A stretch of DNA of 64,000 nt from Kangiellaceae bacterium (GCA_013373015.1 JABXIQ010000051.1:1-64000), one strand, 5' to 3'. Shown: positions 1 through 10,073, numbered from the stretch's first letter. Notes: a model not told the origin generated them from the letters alone. Numbers and translations are program-made.

Positions 1-91
1 ATTTGAGTCGCTTTTTTTATGACTTTTCATTTTTGCGATTCCGCGTTACCATTCAGGTAACTTTCAGATAGCCACCGATAAAATAATCACT

Positions 92-733
92 ATGCAAGAT
101 TATCAACGTCAATTCATTGAGTTAGCCCTTTCTAAAAATGTTTTAAAGTTCGGCGAATTCACACTAAAATCAGGCCGCTTGAGTCCGTATTTTTTCAATA
201 CTGGCTTATTCGATAGTGGTTCAGATTTAGCGCAACTCGGTCGCTGCTACGCTGAAACCATTGTGCAGCAAAAGATTGATTTTGACGTGATTTTTGGCCC
301 TGCTTACAAAGGTATCCCGTTGGTAAGCGCCGCTACTATGGCTTTGTCAGATCAGCATAATATCAGCGCTCCTTACAGTTTTAATCGCAAAGAGAAAAAA
401 GATCATGGCGAAGGTGGCACCATTGTTGGCAGCCCTTTAGCTGGCGATGTATTAATCATTGACGATGTGATTTCGGCGGGTACCGCTATTCGCGAGTCAA
501 TCGACATTATCAAAGCTAATGGCGCCAATCCTAAAGGGGTATTAATAGCCTTAGATCGTCAAGAAAAAGGCCAAGGAGAACTCTCAGCAGTGCAAGAAGT
601 GGAGAAGGATTACGGCATTCCCGTTTATTCAATTATTAAGCTAAATGACCTAATCAACTACCTCAAGCAAGATCCCCAACAAGCGGCTTTTTATGATAAA
701 GTAGTTGAGTACCGTGAGAAATATGGAGTTTAA
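92..733 (+). CDS. pyrE: Orotate phosphoribosyltransferase
   Basis: ORF protein with PRPP-binding motif [13 protein letters not shown] and typical PyrE N-terminus ([20 protein letters not shown]). Confidence 0.97.
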   Translation: MQDYQRQFIELALSKNVLKFGEFTLKSGRLSPYFFNTGLFDSGSDLAQLGRCYAETIVQQKIDFDVIFGPAYKGIPLVSAATMALSDQHNISAPYSFNRKEKKDHGEGGTIVGSPLAGDVLIIDDVISAGTAIRESIDIIKANGANPKGVLIALDRQEKGQGELSAVQEVEKDYGIPVYSIIKLNDLINYLKQDPQQAAFYDKVVEYREKYGV

Positions 734-739
734 GATTTA

Positions 740-1711
740 ATGCGCAAGTCGCTGTCTCTGGCTGCAAGTATAGCCATTCTATTGATTTCAACGTCGATCG
801 AAGCCAAAAACTATTATCGATATACAGACAACAATGGCAAAATTGTTGTTAAGGATTATCTTCCGACTGAAGCGGTCAAATCTGGCTACGAAATTATTAG
901 CGATACAGGCCGCTTGATTGAAAAAATCGCTCCTGCTCTAACCAAAGAGCAGCGCATTGCCGAAAATATTCGCCAAGAACAGCTTAAAGAACAAGAAGAA
1001 AAACGCCGTGAAGAACGCCGCCGTGATACTTTATTATTGCGTCAATATCAAACCGTTGATGATATTGAGCGCAGCAAAAACTCACAAACAGCTACCTTAA
1101 AAATTAATTTACGTATCATTAACAACCATACCAAATCGTTAGAGCGAAAATTAGAAGAGCAACAAAAGCGCGCTGCCGATTATGAAAGACGTGGCAGAAA
1201 AGTTCCCCAAGCAACCCTGCATGAAATTTCTGCAATCCAAAATCAAATGGATGTTAACGAAGAATCTGTGGCGAGGTATAACAAACAAATTGCGGATATT
1301 GAGGAGCAATTTCAAAAGGATCGTATCCGCTTTCAAGAATTAAAAACTGAAATTTTTGTCGAGAATTCTTTACGCGATCCAAATACCATTGAAATTGAGG
1401 ATATTTTCAATTGCGAGACTCGCTTAGTTTGTGACAAAGCATGGAGTCATGCGCAGATTTTTGCACTGGATAATGCTTCAAGACCGCTTTCCATTGTCAC
1501 CAACACTCTTATCGTTAGTCAAAAGCCGCAAACTGATAATGAAATCGCGCTCACCATTACTCGTGTTCCACAAAAAAATGAAGACGAAGCGATGAATATC
1601 GTTATAAACGTTGACTGCAACAAATCTGAAGAAGGCAATAAACTTTGTCAAAGCAAAGAAGTTATTGCCATCAAGCAAAAATTTATCGACTACCTCAGTA
1701 ACAATAGCTAG
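740..1711 (+). CDS. DUF4124-type secreted protein with coiled-coil region
   Basis: Signal peptide, then YYRYTDNNGKIVVKDYLPTEAVKSGYE (DUF4124-like), then a charged coiled coil. Confidence 0.7.
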   Translation: MRKSLSLAASIAILLISTSIEAKNYYRYTDNNGKIVVKDYLPTEAVKSGYEIISDTGRLIEKIAPALTKEQRIAENIRQEQLKEQEEKRREERRRDTLLLRQYQTVDDIERSKNSQTATLKINLRIINNHTKSLERKLEEQQKRAADYERRGRKVPQATLHEISAIQNQMDVNEESVARYNKQIADIEEQFQKDRIRFQELKTEIFVENSLRDPNTIEIEDIFNCETRLVCDKAWSHAQIFALDNASRPLSIVTNTLIVSQKPQTDNEIALTITRVPQKNEDEAMNIVINVDCNKSEEGNKLCQSKEVIAIKQKFIDYLSNNS

Positions 1712-1720
1712 TCGATTAAA

Positions 1721-2308
1721 TTAACAAACCGTTTTTAACAGTTGCCATTCTTGCTCCCAATTGGCTAATGGCGACTGCAAAAAGTTAGTTCTCACGAATT
1801 GTTGAATCCTACCTTCGGTAAAAGCCATTAGAATATTGGCACGGCTGGAAGCATCAGGCAGATACTTCTGCTGATTATTTATTTCAGCCTGCCTAAACAA
1901 TTGTTTAATGTGGGTCTCGACTCGATTGAATAGCTGACTGATACGCCCTCTTAATCGTTCGTTCTCGCCTGTTAAAGCCTCGCCCGTTAACAAACGACTG
2001 ATCCCAGGGTTTCTACCGGCAAAGGTTAGTAATAAAGTCATGATTTTTTGGCATTGCTCATCCAAAGATTCGACTTCTTTAGAGATCATATTAATCCTAG
2101 AAAATAGCTCTTGCTCGGCAAACTCAATTAAACCCTCAAACATTCGAGCTTTGCTCGGGAAATGACGATATAAAGCCGCTTCAGAAACACCTACCTCTTT
2201 GGCAAGTTTTGAAGTGGTAATTCGCGCGCCGGGCTCTTTTTCTAACATCAATGCTAATGACTGCAATATTTGTTCTTTTCGCTTAGTATTTTTCTTATTA
2301 ATACTCAT
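1721..2308 (-). CDS. slmA: TetR-family nucleoid occlusion factor SlmA
   Basis: TetR HTH ([34 protein letters not shown]) and location beside pyrE and coaBC. Confidence 0.95.
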   Translation of the reverse strand: MSINKKNTKRKEQILQSLALMLEKEPGARITTSKLAKEVGVSEAALYRHFPSKARMFEGLIEFAEQELFSRINMISKEVESLDEQCQKIMTLLLTFAGRNPGISRLLTGEALTGENERLRGRISQLFNRVETHIKQLFRQAEINNQQKYLPDASSRANILMAFTEGRIQQFVRTNFLQSPLANWEQEWQLLKTVC

Positions 2309-2325
2309 TGATCACTAGTCTCTCT

Positions 2326-4707
2326 TTAAAAATTGACTTTTAATTTAGGAGCAACAACCCCTAATTGTGTTTTCAGGATACTTTTCAAACGATCCAGCGC
2401 TATATCATTATCCGCCTCAAATTTCACCACAACACTGGGCGTAGTATTTGAAGCACGAATAAGGAACCAGCCTTGCTCATATTCAGCACGAATACCATCA
2501 ATGGTGTTAATGTTGGCACCATCAAAATCCACTTTCTTTGATAAAGCATCTATTAGTTTGAACTTCACTCTATCAGGGATCGGGATATTAATTTCTTCTG
2601 ACGAAACTCCCTCAGGGAAGCCAGCAAACACTTCTGCTGATGAACGAGTATCTTTTGCTAATAGCTCTAAAACTCTAGCCGCAGCATAAATAGCATCATC
2701 AAAACCATTCCAGCGCTCTTTAATATAAATGTGGCCGCTACCTTCACCACCAAACAAAGCGCCTGTTTCGCGCATCTTGGCTTTCATTAATGAATGGCCG
2801 GTCTTCCACATTACTGGCACACCATTATTCTGCTTAATCACGTCAACGAGATAACGACTACACTTCACATCAAATAATATTTCGGCACCATGATTTCTGG
2901 ATAAAACATCCGCCGCTAACAACATCATGACTCGGTCAGTCCAAATGATTTTACCGCTAGAATCAACAACCCCTAAACGGTCACCATCACCATCAAAAGC
3001 AATACCCAGATCTGCTTGCTCTGACTTAACCATTTCAATCAAGTCTTGCAAATTTTTCGCTTTGTTTGGATCAGGGTGATGGTTTGGGAAATGACCATCA
3101 ATTTCCGTATGCAAAGCAATCACTTCGCAACCCAAGGCTTGCAGTAATCTTGGTAGGATATTACCCGTAACCCCATTACCACAATCCACAGCAACTTTAA
3201 GCGGCTTTTCTAAATTAATATCAGAAACCACTTTTTCTAAATAGCTTTGCTCAAAATCTAATTCTTTTTTACGGCCTTTACCGCTCAAGAAGTCATTGTC
3301 TTTGATTCTATTTAGCAAGCCTTTGATATCACGCCCATAAAGGGTTTCACCCGCCAGTACTATTTTCAAGCCATTGTGCTGCGGCGGATTATGACTGCCT
3401 GTCAACATAACGCCTGAACGCACATTCAAGGCGCCCGTTGCAAAATACATGATTGGCGTTGGCACCATGCCAAGATCAATAATGTCGCGACCACTGGATA
3501 ATAAACCCTGCACCAAGGCTTGGTGCAGTTGCGGACTCGAAATGCGACCATCACGTGCAACCAGCACTTTTTGCTCACCTCGGGCATAGGCCTCACTACC
3601 GATAGCACGACCTAATGCATAAACAATTTCTTCATTTAAGGTTTTGCCGACTTCACCGCGAACATCGTATTCGCGGAAAATTTCTGGGTTAATTTTCTCT
3701 GCAATTTGCAGCAAATCAACATCAAACTTATCTTCTTCTACAGGTTCGCCACTTGGCACTTCCTCTTCTTCCATCAAGTCCACTGGCGCGGCTTCTACTT
3801 CTTCAGTTTGGTGTACCCGACGATAACTCGCTGCCAGCTCATTGAAAAAGTTCACCTTATAATTTGATGGCATACGATTGCTAGAAATACCCTTAATAAA
3901 ACTTCTCGCTTCAGACTTTAGGGTTTTATTTAAACCCAAATAAGGCAAGATAGAAGCAATAACCAAACCGCCGATCGCAGCTAGCAATAACAGTAATGGC
4001 AACATAAAGTTGGGCGAAAAAGCATTTGCATCTTGATGTACAGCCACTGACCAATTAGCGCCAAACTTTTGCGACTCTGCCAATGGAGCTGCTGTAGAAG
4101 CACTAGAACCTTTGCTGGAGCTAATTAAATGACTACCCTCATCAAAATGCTGTAATAGCTGTAGCTCAATAGGGCCTTGAACACTGCCAAAAACTTGAGC
4201 TAACTGATTAGGCTCAACCGCTATTAAGTACGCCTTGTCATTAGCCGAAGCAACAAAAGCCACATAGTCTGGCTGACTATTTTTTAAAATCAGTTCTGGT
4301 TTGGCTTGCCCATTTTGCGCGACTTTGCTGAGCAACTCTAAAGTCACGTGTGTTACCGCAGGGCTAGCATCCATATTTACCGCAAGATTGTCAGGATCAT
4401 AACTAGTTACCGAAGTTACGCTTGGGTATTTAGTCTTTAAGTTGGCAAGCATCTCACTTTCTTGCGCAGAAGTTTCAATAGTCTGTTTGATATCCGCTTC
4501 AAGCTGCGCAATTTTACTAGAAACTTGTTGTGCCTTTTCATCAACTGAGCTTTGCAAATAAAAACTGGCTTGCTCTTTCAATGGCTGTTGATAACCAAAA
4601 AAGTAAAATGCAGCAGCCGCCAACAAGACTAACAGCGCGCCAATCCCCAACGCAGGAACGAAAAAACTAAGTAAACTTTTTCCTTTTGCAACTTTCGACT
4701 TTGCCAT
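2326..4707 (-). CDS. algC: Phosphomannomutase/phosphoglucomutase with N-terminal membrane-anchored extension
   Basis: Catalytic TGSHNPPQHNG, DGDGDRLGVVD and GEGSGH motifs in the C-terminal half; N-terminal ~330 aa with two TM segments and an extracytoplasmic region. Confidence 0.9.
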   Translation of the reverse strand: MAKSKVAKGKSLLSFFVPALGIGALLVLLAAAAFYFFGYQQPLKEQASFYLQSSVDEKAQQVSSKIAQLEADIKQTIETSAQESEMLANLKTKYPSVTSVTSYDPDNLAVNMDASPAVTHVTLELLSKVAQNGQAKPELILKNSQPDYVAFVASANDKAYLIAVEPNQLAQVFGSVQGPIELQLLQHFDEGSHLISSSKGSSASTAAPLAESQKFGANWSVAVHQDANAFSPNFMLPLLLLLAAIGGLVIASILPYLGLNKTLKSEARSFIKGISSNRMPSNYKVNFFNELAASYRRVHQTEEVEAAPVDLMEEEEVPSGEPVEEDKFDVDLLQIAEKINPEIFREYDVRGEVGKTLNEEIVYALGRAIGSEAYARGEQKVLVARDGRISSPQLHQALVQGLLSSGRDIIDLGMVPTPIMYFATGALNVRSGVMLTGSHNPPQHNGLKIVLAGETLYGRDIKGLLNRIKDNDFLSGKGRKKELDFEQSYLEKVVSDINLEKPLKVAVDCGNGVTGNILPRLLQALGCEVIALHTEIDGHFPNHHPDPNKAKNLQDLIEMVKSEQADLGIAFDGDGDRLGVVDSSGKIIWTDRVMMLLAADVLSRNHGAEILFDVKCSRYLVDVIKQNNGVPVMWKTGHSLMKAKMRETGALFGGEGSGHIYIKERWNGFDDAIYAAARVLELLAKDTRSSAEVFAGFPEGVSSEEINIPIPDRVKFKLIDALSKKVDFDGANINTIDGIRAEYEQGWFLIRASNTTPSVVVKFEADNDIALDRLKSILKTQLGVVAPKLKVNF

Positions 4708-4736
4708 ATTTGCTACCTCTGCTCGTTACGGCATTT

Positions 4737-5939
4737 TTATTTTCTAATAGTATTTACCAATTCAACTAAATCTTGCGCCAATTCGGTTTTCAATTTTGGT
4801 CCTAATTTATAAGTTTCCAATTCCTGCTCGGCACGATAAAACACGGTCAATTCATTATGATCACTGCCAAAACCAATATCTGCTCGGCTCACGTCATTCG
4901 CGCAAATCATTTGAATACCCTTTCGCTCCATTTTGGTTTGCGCATAATCAATCAAGTTTTGCGTTTCAGCGGCAAAGCCCACTGCAAAACAATCACGATT
5001 GGAAGCAACCCACTGCAGTATGTCGGGGTTTTGCTCAAGTTCAATACTGAGCCCATCATCGCCCTGCTTCTTCATTTTCTGCTCGGCAACGTTTTTTGCT
5101 CGATAATCGGAAACCGCAGCACAAGCTACAAACACATCCGAATTTTCCGTGGCGCTTTCCACTGCTTGCAGCATATCCTGTGCTGATTGCACCATGACCC
5201 TTTCCACCCCATTCGGCGAATCAAGAGATACAGGGCCAGAAACCAAAGTCACTTTCGCACCTAAATTGGCCGCTGCTTGCGCAATGGCATAGCCCATCTT
5301 GCCTGAGCTACGATTGGTCAGATAACGCACAGGATCAATTTTTTCCACCGTTGGACCTGCAGTTATGACCCAATGCTGGCTTTTCAATGGCTTATGATTA
5401 AAAAAAGCATCTACTTTCTGGGCAATCTCAAGAGGCTCAATCATACGACCAAAGCCCACATCACCGCAGGCTTGATCGCCTGAAGCTGGCCCCCAAATAT
5501 GAAAACTACGCTTAGCAGCGGTCTTGATATTCGCTTGAGTGGCTTGATTAGCCCACATTTGCTGATTCATGGCGGGTACTAGCGCAATAGGCTTAGCCGT
5601 TGCTACACACAAAGTCGCCAATAAATCATCAGCCATGCCCGCGGTTGCGCGCGCGATAAAATCTGCACTAGCAGGCGCAATCACAATCAAATCTGGCCAT
5701 TTGGCCAATTCGATATGTCCCATTGCCGTTTCCGCGCTCGGATCGAGTAAATCATCATGCACAGGATTGCCCGATAGGGCCTGCATGGTTAAAGGCGTAA
5801 TAAAAGCCTTAGCGCCCTTGGTCATCACCACTTTTACTTCTGCGCCAGCTTTTACTAATTGTCGGCAGAGATCGGCCACTTTATAGGCCGCAATCCCCCC
5901 CGTTAAGCCTAATAATATTTTCTTTTGGCTTAAATTCAT
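4737..5939 (-). CDS. coaBC: Bifunctional phosphopantothenoylcysteine decarboxylase/phosphopantothenate-cysteine ligase
   Basis: KKILLGLTGGIAAYKVADLCRQL; PAMNQQMW; ITAGPTVEKIDPVRYLTNRSSGKMGYAIA. Confidence 0.97.
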   Translation of the reverse strand: MNLSQKKILLGLTGGIAAYKVADLCRQLVKAGAEVKVVMTKGAKAFITPLTMQALSGNPVHDDLLDPSAETAMGHIELAKWPDLIVIAPASADFIARATAGMADDLLATLCVATAKPIALVPAMNQQMWANQATQANIKTAAKRSFHIWGPASGDQACGDVGFGRMIEPLEIAQKVDAFFNHKPLKSQHWVITAGPTVEKIDPVRYLTNRSSGKMGYAIAQAAANLGAKVTLVSGPVSLDSPNGVERVMVQSAQDMLQAVESATENSDVFVACAAVSDYRAKNVAEQKMKKQGDDGLSIELEQNPDILQWVASNRDCFAVGFAAETQNLIDYAQTKMERKGIQMICANDVSRADIGFGSDHNELTVFYRAEQELETYKLGPKLKTELAQDLVELVNTIRK

Positions 5940-6078
5940 CCTAAATTGTTGATTTAGTTCACATTGATGGCATTAGTTTACGCCTTTACTCACAAGATTT
6001 GTAGCGATCTAAGCAATTACTCACCAACTTAAATTCGCTATGGTTGTTCCATCAAAACAACATATAAAAGGAATTATC

Positions 6079-6753
6079 ATGAAAATTATGGAGTGGCCAC
6101 AAGGTGAACGCCCCCGAGAGCGCCTAATGACGCAGGGTGCAGACAATTTATCCGATGCGGAGCTTTTAGCAATTTTTCTTAGAACAGGCACAAAAAAGCT
6201 CAACGTGGTGGATTTGGCGCGTTATTTATTGCACGATTTTCAAGGATTAAAACCGCTACTCGAAGCGGACTTTCAAACTTTTAACAGCTATCCAGGGCTT
6301 GGATCTGCCAAATTTTGTCAATTGCAGGCCTGTTTAGAGCTCTCAAAACGCTATTTACAGCAGTCATTAGAGCTAGAGCAAGCGTTTACTAACCCAAAAA
6401 CCGTTAAAGACTATCTAAAGTGCTTAATGGCTCAGCATAAACGCGAACATTTTTATCTCTTGCTGCTCAATAGCCAGCATCAACTGATCCACAGCGAGCT
6501 TTTATTTCAAGGGACTATTAATAGCTCGGAAGTGCACCCAAGAGTGGTAGTTGAAACCGCCCTGAAATACCAAGCAGCGGCAGTGATATTTAGCCATAAT
6601 CACCCCAGTGGCAACCCGAATCCTAGTGATGCTGATATCAACTTAACCAAACAGTTAAAAAAAGCGCTAAATTTGGTTGATATTCGTACGCTTGATCATA
6701 TAATCGTCGCCCAGTCCAAGACCTACTCTTTTGCCGAACATGGGCTCTTATAG
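6079..6753 (+). CDS. radC: RadC/JAB-domain protein
   Basis: WPQGERPRERLMTQGADNLSDAELLAIFLRTG and FSHNHPSGNPNPSDAD JAMM motif; start at 6079 preferred over 6040 because AAAGGA lies upstream. Confidence 0.95.
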   Translation: MKIMEWPQGERPRERLMTQGADNLSDAELLAIFLRTGTKKLNVVDLARYLLHDFQGLKPLLEADFQTFNSYPGLGSAKFCQLQACLELSKRYLQQSLELEQAFTNPKTVKDYLKCLMAQHKREHFYLLLLNSQHQLIHSELLFQGTINSSEVHPRVVVETALKYQAAAVIFSHNHPSGNPNPSDADINLTKQLKKALNLVDIRTLDHIIVAQSKTYSFAEHGLL

Positions 6754-6941
6754 AAGTAGTGATCTGATGGGACTTTGAAACTATTCGCCGAAAAGCGGCG
6801 AAATCGCGTATTTATAGCTAAAATTATTGGCTTTTCATTGCTAAAGGCAGCTGATTTTGGTATAAAGTGCGCCCTAATTTGCAGTATCGCCTTAAAAATA
6901 CCAATTGAGGCGGGATTTAAGGTTATTTTTGGAGGCTAATC

Positions 6942-7178
6942 ATGGCTAAAGTTTGTCAGGTAACTGGTAAGCGTCCTGTGACAGGTAACAACGTGTCACA
7001 CGCAAAAAACCGCACTAAGCGTCGTTTTTTACCTAATTTACACACTCACCGTTTCTGGGTTGAGTCTGAGAACCGTTTTGTGAAACTACGTGTTTCAGCA
7101 AAAGGTATGCGTATTATCGACAAGAAAGGTATCGACACCGTTCTTGCAGAACTTCGCTCTAAAGGCGAAAAGGTATAA
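6942..7178 (+). CDS. rpmB: 50S ribosomal protein L28
   Basis: [33 protein letters not shown]. Confidence 0.98.
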   Translation: MAKVCQVTGKRPVTGNNVSHAKNRTKRRFLPNLHTHRFWVESENRFVKLRVSAKGMRIIDKKGIDTVLAELRSKGEKV

Positions 7179-7189
7179 GGAGATAGATC

Positions 7190-7345
7190 ATGCGTGATAA
7201 AATTCGTTTAAATTCAAGCGCTGGTACAGGTCATTTCTATACCACCGACAAAAACAAGAAAAACATGCCTGGCAAAATGGAGATCAAAAAATTTGATCCT
7301 GTTGTACGTCAGCACGTTATCTATAAAGAAGGTAAAATCAAGTAA
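7190..7345 (+). CDS. rpmG: 50S ribosomal protein L33 (51 aa, absent from the ORF track)
   Basis: Direct translation: [51 protein letters not shown]. Confidence 0.98.
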   Translation: MRDKIRLNSSAGTGHFYTTDKNKKNMPGKMEIKKFDPVVRQHVIYKEGKIK

Positions 7346-7411
7346 TAATACTTTGATTTTTAAGCGTTTTCGCTTAAACCTTTTACGTTTTCTGCCTCCA
7401 AGAAAACTGAT

Positions 7412-7442
7412 AAAAAGCCTAGTCATTTGACTGGGCTTTTTT
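7412..7442 (+). terminator. Rho-independent terminator after rpmG
   Basis: AAAAAGCCTAGTCA-TT-TGACTGGGCTTTTTT hairpin with T tract. Confidence 0.85.
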
Positions 7443-7550
7443 GATCGTTGGCACTTAACTTATTTTAGTCATTCCCGCATAGGCTGGAATCTAGCCTGTC
7501 ATCATTCTGAAATCTATTTATCATCTGAAGACCTAAAGTAGCTTAATTGT

Positions 7551-7709
7551 TCATTTTCTTTACTTGTCTAAAGAAAACGAACCAAAAGAAAAGACACCCG
7601 AAAATTAGGTGCTTCGCACATCCCTCGCTCTCAAAAGTTACTTAACGCGCCGCAAAACGAAACCTCCTTGTTTCGTTTTTGCTAAATTGGGCTATCCATG
7701 CCCAATTTA
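7551..7709. repeat. Structured non-coding element with three consecutive hairpins, resembling a dispersed repeat
   Basis: Perfect arms TTTTCTTTA/TAAAGAAAA (7554-7577), AAAACGAAA/TTTCGTTTT (7654-7679), TAAATTGGGC/GCCCAATTTA (7683-7709); no long ORF. Confidence 0.6.
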
Positions 7710-7874
7710 CGCTATAACTTTTTCTTGCTCGGCTAATTTTATGGGGTAATTTGTGCTAAACATTTCAATCTGTGCTATGTGTATCCGCAACAATAAAAGT
7801 TTATGAAATAAATAAACCTAGCATTAGCTAGTTTTATTTATGCTATATTAATAAAAACATCTAAAAATCAAATT

Positions 7875-8192
7875 ATGCAACAGCCTCATATATTTTCTAT
7901 TTCTAGCTCTCAGCTAAAAAGAAATGAACTTCCTAGCGATACTAATAATTTTAATATTGAAATTGAAGTCGAGATTAGAGAACCAGATGAAGATGACATT
8001 CAAACCTTTTATTTGTATGTTGTATCACCTTCTTAATTATCAAAATCTGACAGTCGATGGGGAAGAGGCTTATTAATCATGTCTACATTTTCCTGGAAAG
8101 AAGTAGAGTTACATTTAAATAAAATGCTATCTCATTGTATGGCTAATAACTGGATAGAAATTCAGTATAAAATTAGACAATATATTTCATAA
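7875..8192 (+). pseudogene. Imm8-like immunity protein remnant, interrupted by an in-frame TAA
   Basis: One frame reads MQQPHIFSISSSQLKRNELPSDTNNFNIEIEVEIREPDEDDIQTFYLYVVSPS*LSKSDSRWGRGLLIMSTFSWKEVELHLNKMLSHCMANNWIEIQYKIRQYIS*; resembles the Imm8 layout, with the expected C-terminal W-E-F-x-D-Y-like tail missing. Confidence 0.65.
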
Positions 8193-8217
8193 TCTATAAT
8201 TTAAATCCTAAACAATC

Positions 8218-9027
8218 ATGCCCGAATTACCCGAAGTCGAAACCACCAAAAACGGTATTGAGCCGCATATTGTTGGCAAAGCGATTGCCAAGATTAATAT
8301 TCATCATAAGCAATTACGCTGGCCTATTCCTAATGAAATCAAAAAGTTACAAGGACGAGTAAGCTCTGGAATTTCGCGTCGTGCCAAATATATGTTGTGG
8401 CATTTCGATTCGGGTTCCGTGGTGATGCACCTTGGCATGTCAGGCACAATGCGGGTGGTGGATAACAATACACCACTAAAAAAACACGATCATTTCGAGG
8501 TGATTTTCGAGGATGGACAAGCCTTGCGATTTAATGATCCGCGTCGCTTTGGCGCTGTTTTATGGCAAGACAATAATGAAGAATTGACCATCTTAGCCAG
8601 TTTGGGGCCAGAGCCACTTTCTGAGGCTTTTGATGGCGATTATTTGCATCGATCGCTCGCCAAACGAAAAGGCGTGATAAAAAACGCTATTATGGATAAT
8701 AAAGTAGTGGTTGGTGTGGGCAATATTTATGCAGCTGAGTCTTTATTTTTGAGCGGGATTCACCCAAAACGCGCTGCAAACAAAGTCAGTTTGCAACGAT
8801 GTCATGCCCTTGCTGGTCATATAAAACAAGTGCTTAGCAAAGCGATTGCACAAGGCGGCACTACCTTAAAAGATTTTACTCAAGCTGATGGCAGTCCAGG
8901 TTATTTTGCCCAACAACTGCATGTTTATGGTCGCGAAGGTGAGGCTTGTTTAAGTTGCGACAGCCCCATTAAACGGCAAGTGATTGGTCAAAGATCGAGC
9001 TTTTATTGTCCTAAGTGTCAGCGCTAA
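8218..9027 (+). CDS. mutM: Formamidopyrimidine-DNA glycosylase
   Basis: MPELPEVETTKNGI N-terminus and C-terminal zinc finger (CLSCDSPIKRQVIGQRSSFYCPKCQR). Confidence 0.98.
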   Translation: MPELPEVETTKNGIEPHIVGKAIAKINIHHKQLRWPIPNEIKKLQGRVSSGISRRAKYMLWHFDSGSVVMHLGMSGTMRVVDNNTPLKKHDHFEVIFEDGQALRFNDPRRFGAVLWQDNNEELTILASLGPEPLSEAFDGDYLHRSLAKRKGVIKNAIMDNKVVVGVGNIYAAESLFLSGIHPKRAANKVSLQRCHALAGHIKQVLSKAIAQGGTTLKDFTQADGSPGYFAQQLHVYGREGEACLSCDSPIKRQVIGQRSSFYCPKCQR

Positions 9028-9242
9028 CAACTAAAGGCTATTAAAAACGCCAATAATTGTTAATTTTCAATGAGCAACACTAGACATTTAATGCTGGATC
9101 ACATTTAATGTGCCAGCTATACTCTTGTTTAAGAGTTATTGGTTATACATTGTAAATGTCGCTTTTAGTCGCCTGAGTCAGTCATAAGATATTCAGATGT
9201 GAACATCAAACGCGAACTAAATAGTGCGATAGGATAAGAAAT

Positions 9243-9659
9243 ATGAGAAAAAGACGCCATTCTAGTGATGATGAAAGCAATATCGATATGACTCCGATGC
9301 TCGACATCGTATTCATCATGTTGATTTTCTTCATTGTAACGACTTCATTTGTGAAAGAATCTGCGGTTGACCTTGCTCGCCCGACAACCAATCAGGACAG
9401 CGAGCCACCACCAAATCCTCCACCATTGATTGTAGTTTCAATTGACGATACCAGTACCGTGACAATGAACGATCGTATTATCGACAAAGAAGCGGTGCGA
9501 GCGAACATCGAAACTCAACTAGCGGTCGATCCACGTTCACCAGTGTTAGTTCGTGTCCACGAAGATGCGATGAACGAAGTGTTGATTACAGCAGTTGACC
9601 AAGCCAAAGCGGCTGGTGTGGAAAAAGTTAACGTGGCCAAGTGGGTTGTTGGTAAATAA
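9243..9659 (+). CDS. exbD: ExbD-family biopolymer transporter, without an adjacent ExbB
   Basis: NIDMTPMLDIVFIMLIFFIVTTSFV. Confidence 0.93.
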   Translation: MRKRRHSSDDESNIDMTPMLDIVFIMLIFFIVTTSFVKESAVDLARPTTNQDSEPPPNPPPLIVVSIDDTSTVTMNDRIIDKEAVRANIETQLAVDPRSPVLVRVHEDAMNEVLITAVDQAKAAGVEKVNVAKWVVGK

Positions 9660-9688
9660 TCAGCAGTTTACAGGCACACAAACTTAAT

Positions 9689-9713
9689 AAAGGCGGCTCT
9701 GGTCGCCTTTTTT
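9689..9713 (+). terminator. Terminator after exbD
   Basis: AAAGGCG-N8-CGCCTTT followed by TTT. Confidence 0.75.
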
Positions 9714-9731
9714 AATTCAATCAAAAATATT

Positions 9732-10034
9732 ATGACCAATCTATTGATTATACTTTTTATTGCTCTTGGCATTGGCTTTTGGCTGTATAACGGCCGTATC
9801 CGCGAATCTGCCTATCGAGCAGCCATCAAGGCTTGCGAAGAGTCTTATGTGCAAAACTTAGATGGTTATGTAGCGTTGAAAAAGGTTTATTTTGAAAAGA
9901 ATACTGATGGCAAAATACGTTTTTTGCGCCGCTATCAGTTTGAATTTGCTACCGATGGCGCAAACCGCTATCTTGGTCATGTGATTATGCAAGGCCGTTG
10001 GCCAGTAATCGTTGAGATGGAATCTGTTAGCTAA
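9732..10034 (+). CDS. DUF3301-family protein
   Basis: Single TM, RESAYRAAIKACEESYVQNLDGYVALKKVYF...RRYQFEFATDGANRYLGHVIMQG pattern. Confidence 0.75.
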   Translation: MTNLLIILFIALGIGFWLYNGRIRESAYRAAIKACEESYVQNLDGYVALKKVYFEKNTDGKIRFLRRYQFEFATDGANRYLGHVIMQGRWPVIVEMESVS

Positions 10035-10073
10035 GTGGCTAAACAACAATAGTGTTATTAATGGTGACAACCT

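Noticed and set aside
2333-2689. 118 aa plus-strand ORF
   Set aside because: Antisense to the well-supported phosphohexomutase catalytic domain; no recognisable motif
6783-6803. TTCGCCG-AAAAG-CGGCGAA hairpin after radC as a terminator
   Set aside because: No T tract on either side; could be a weak structure only
7214-7426. 70 aa minus-strand ORF overlapping rpmG
   Set aside because: Antisense to rpmG and through its terminator; Lys/Arg/Phe-rich artefact
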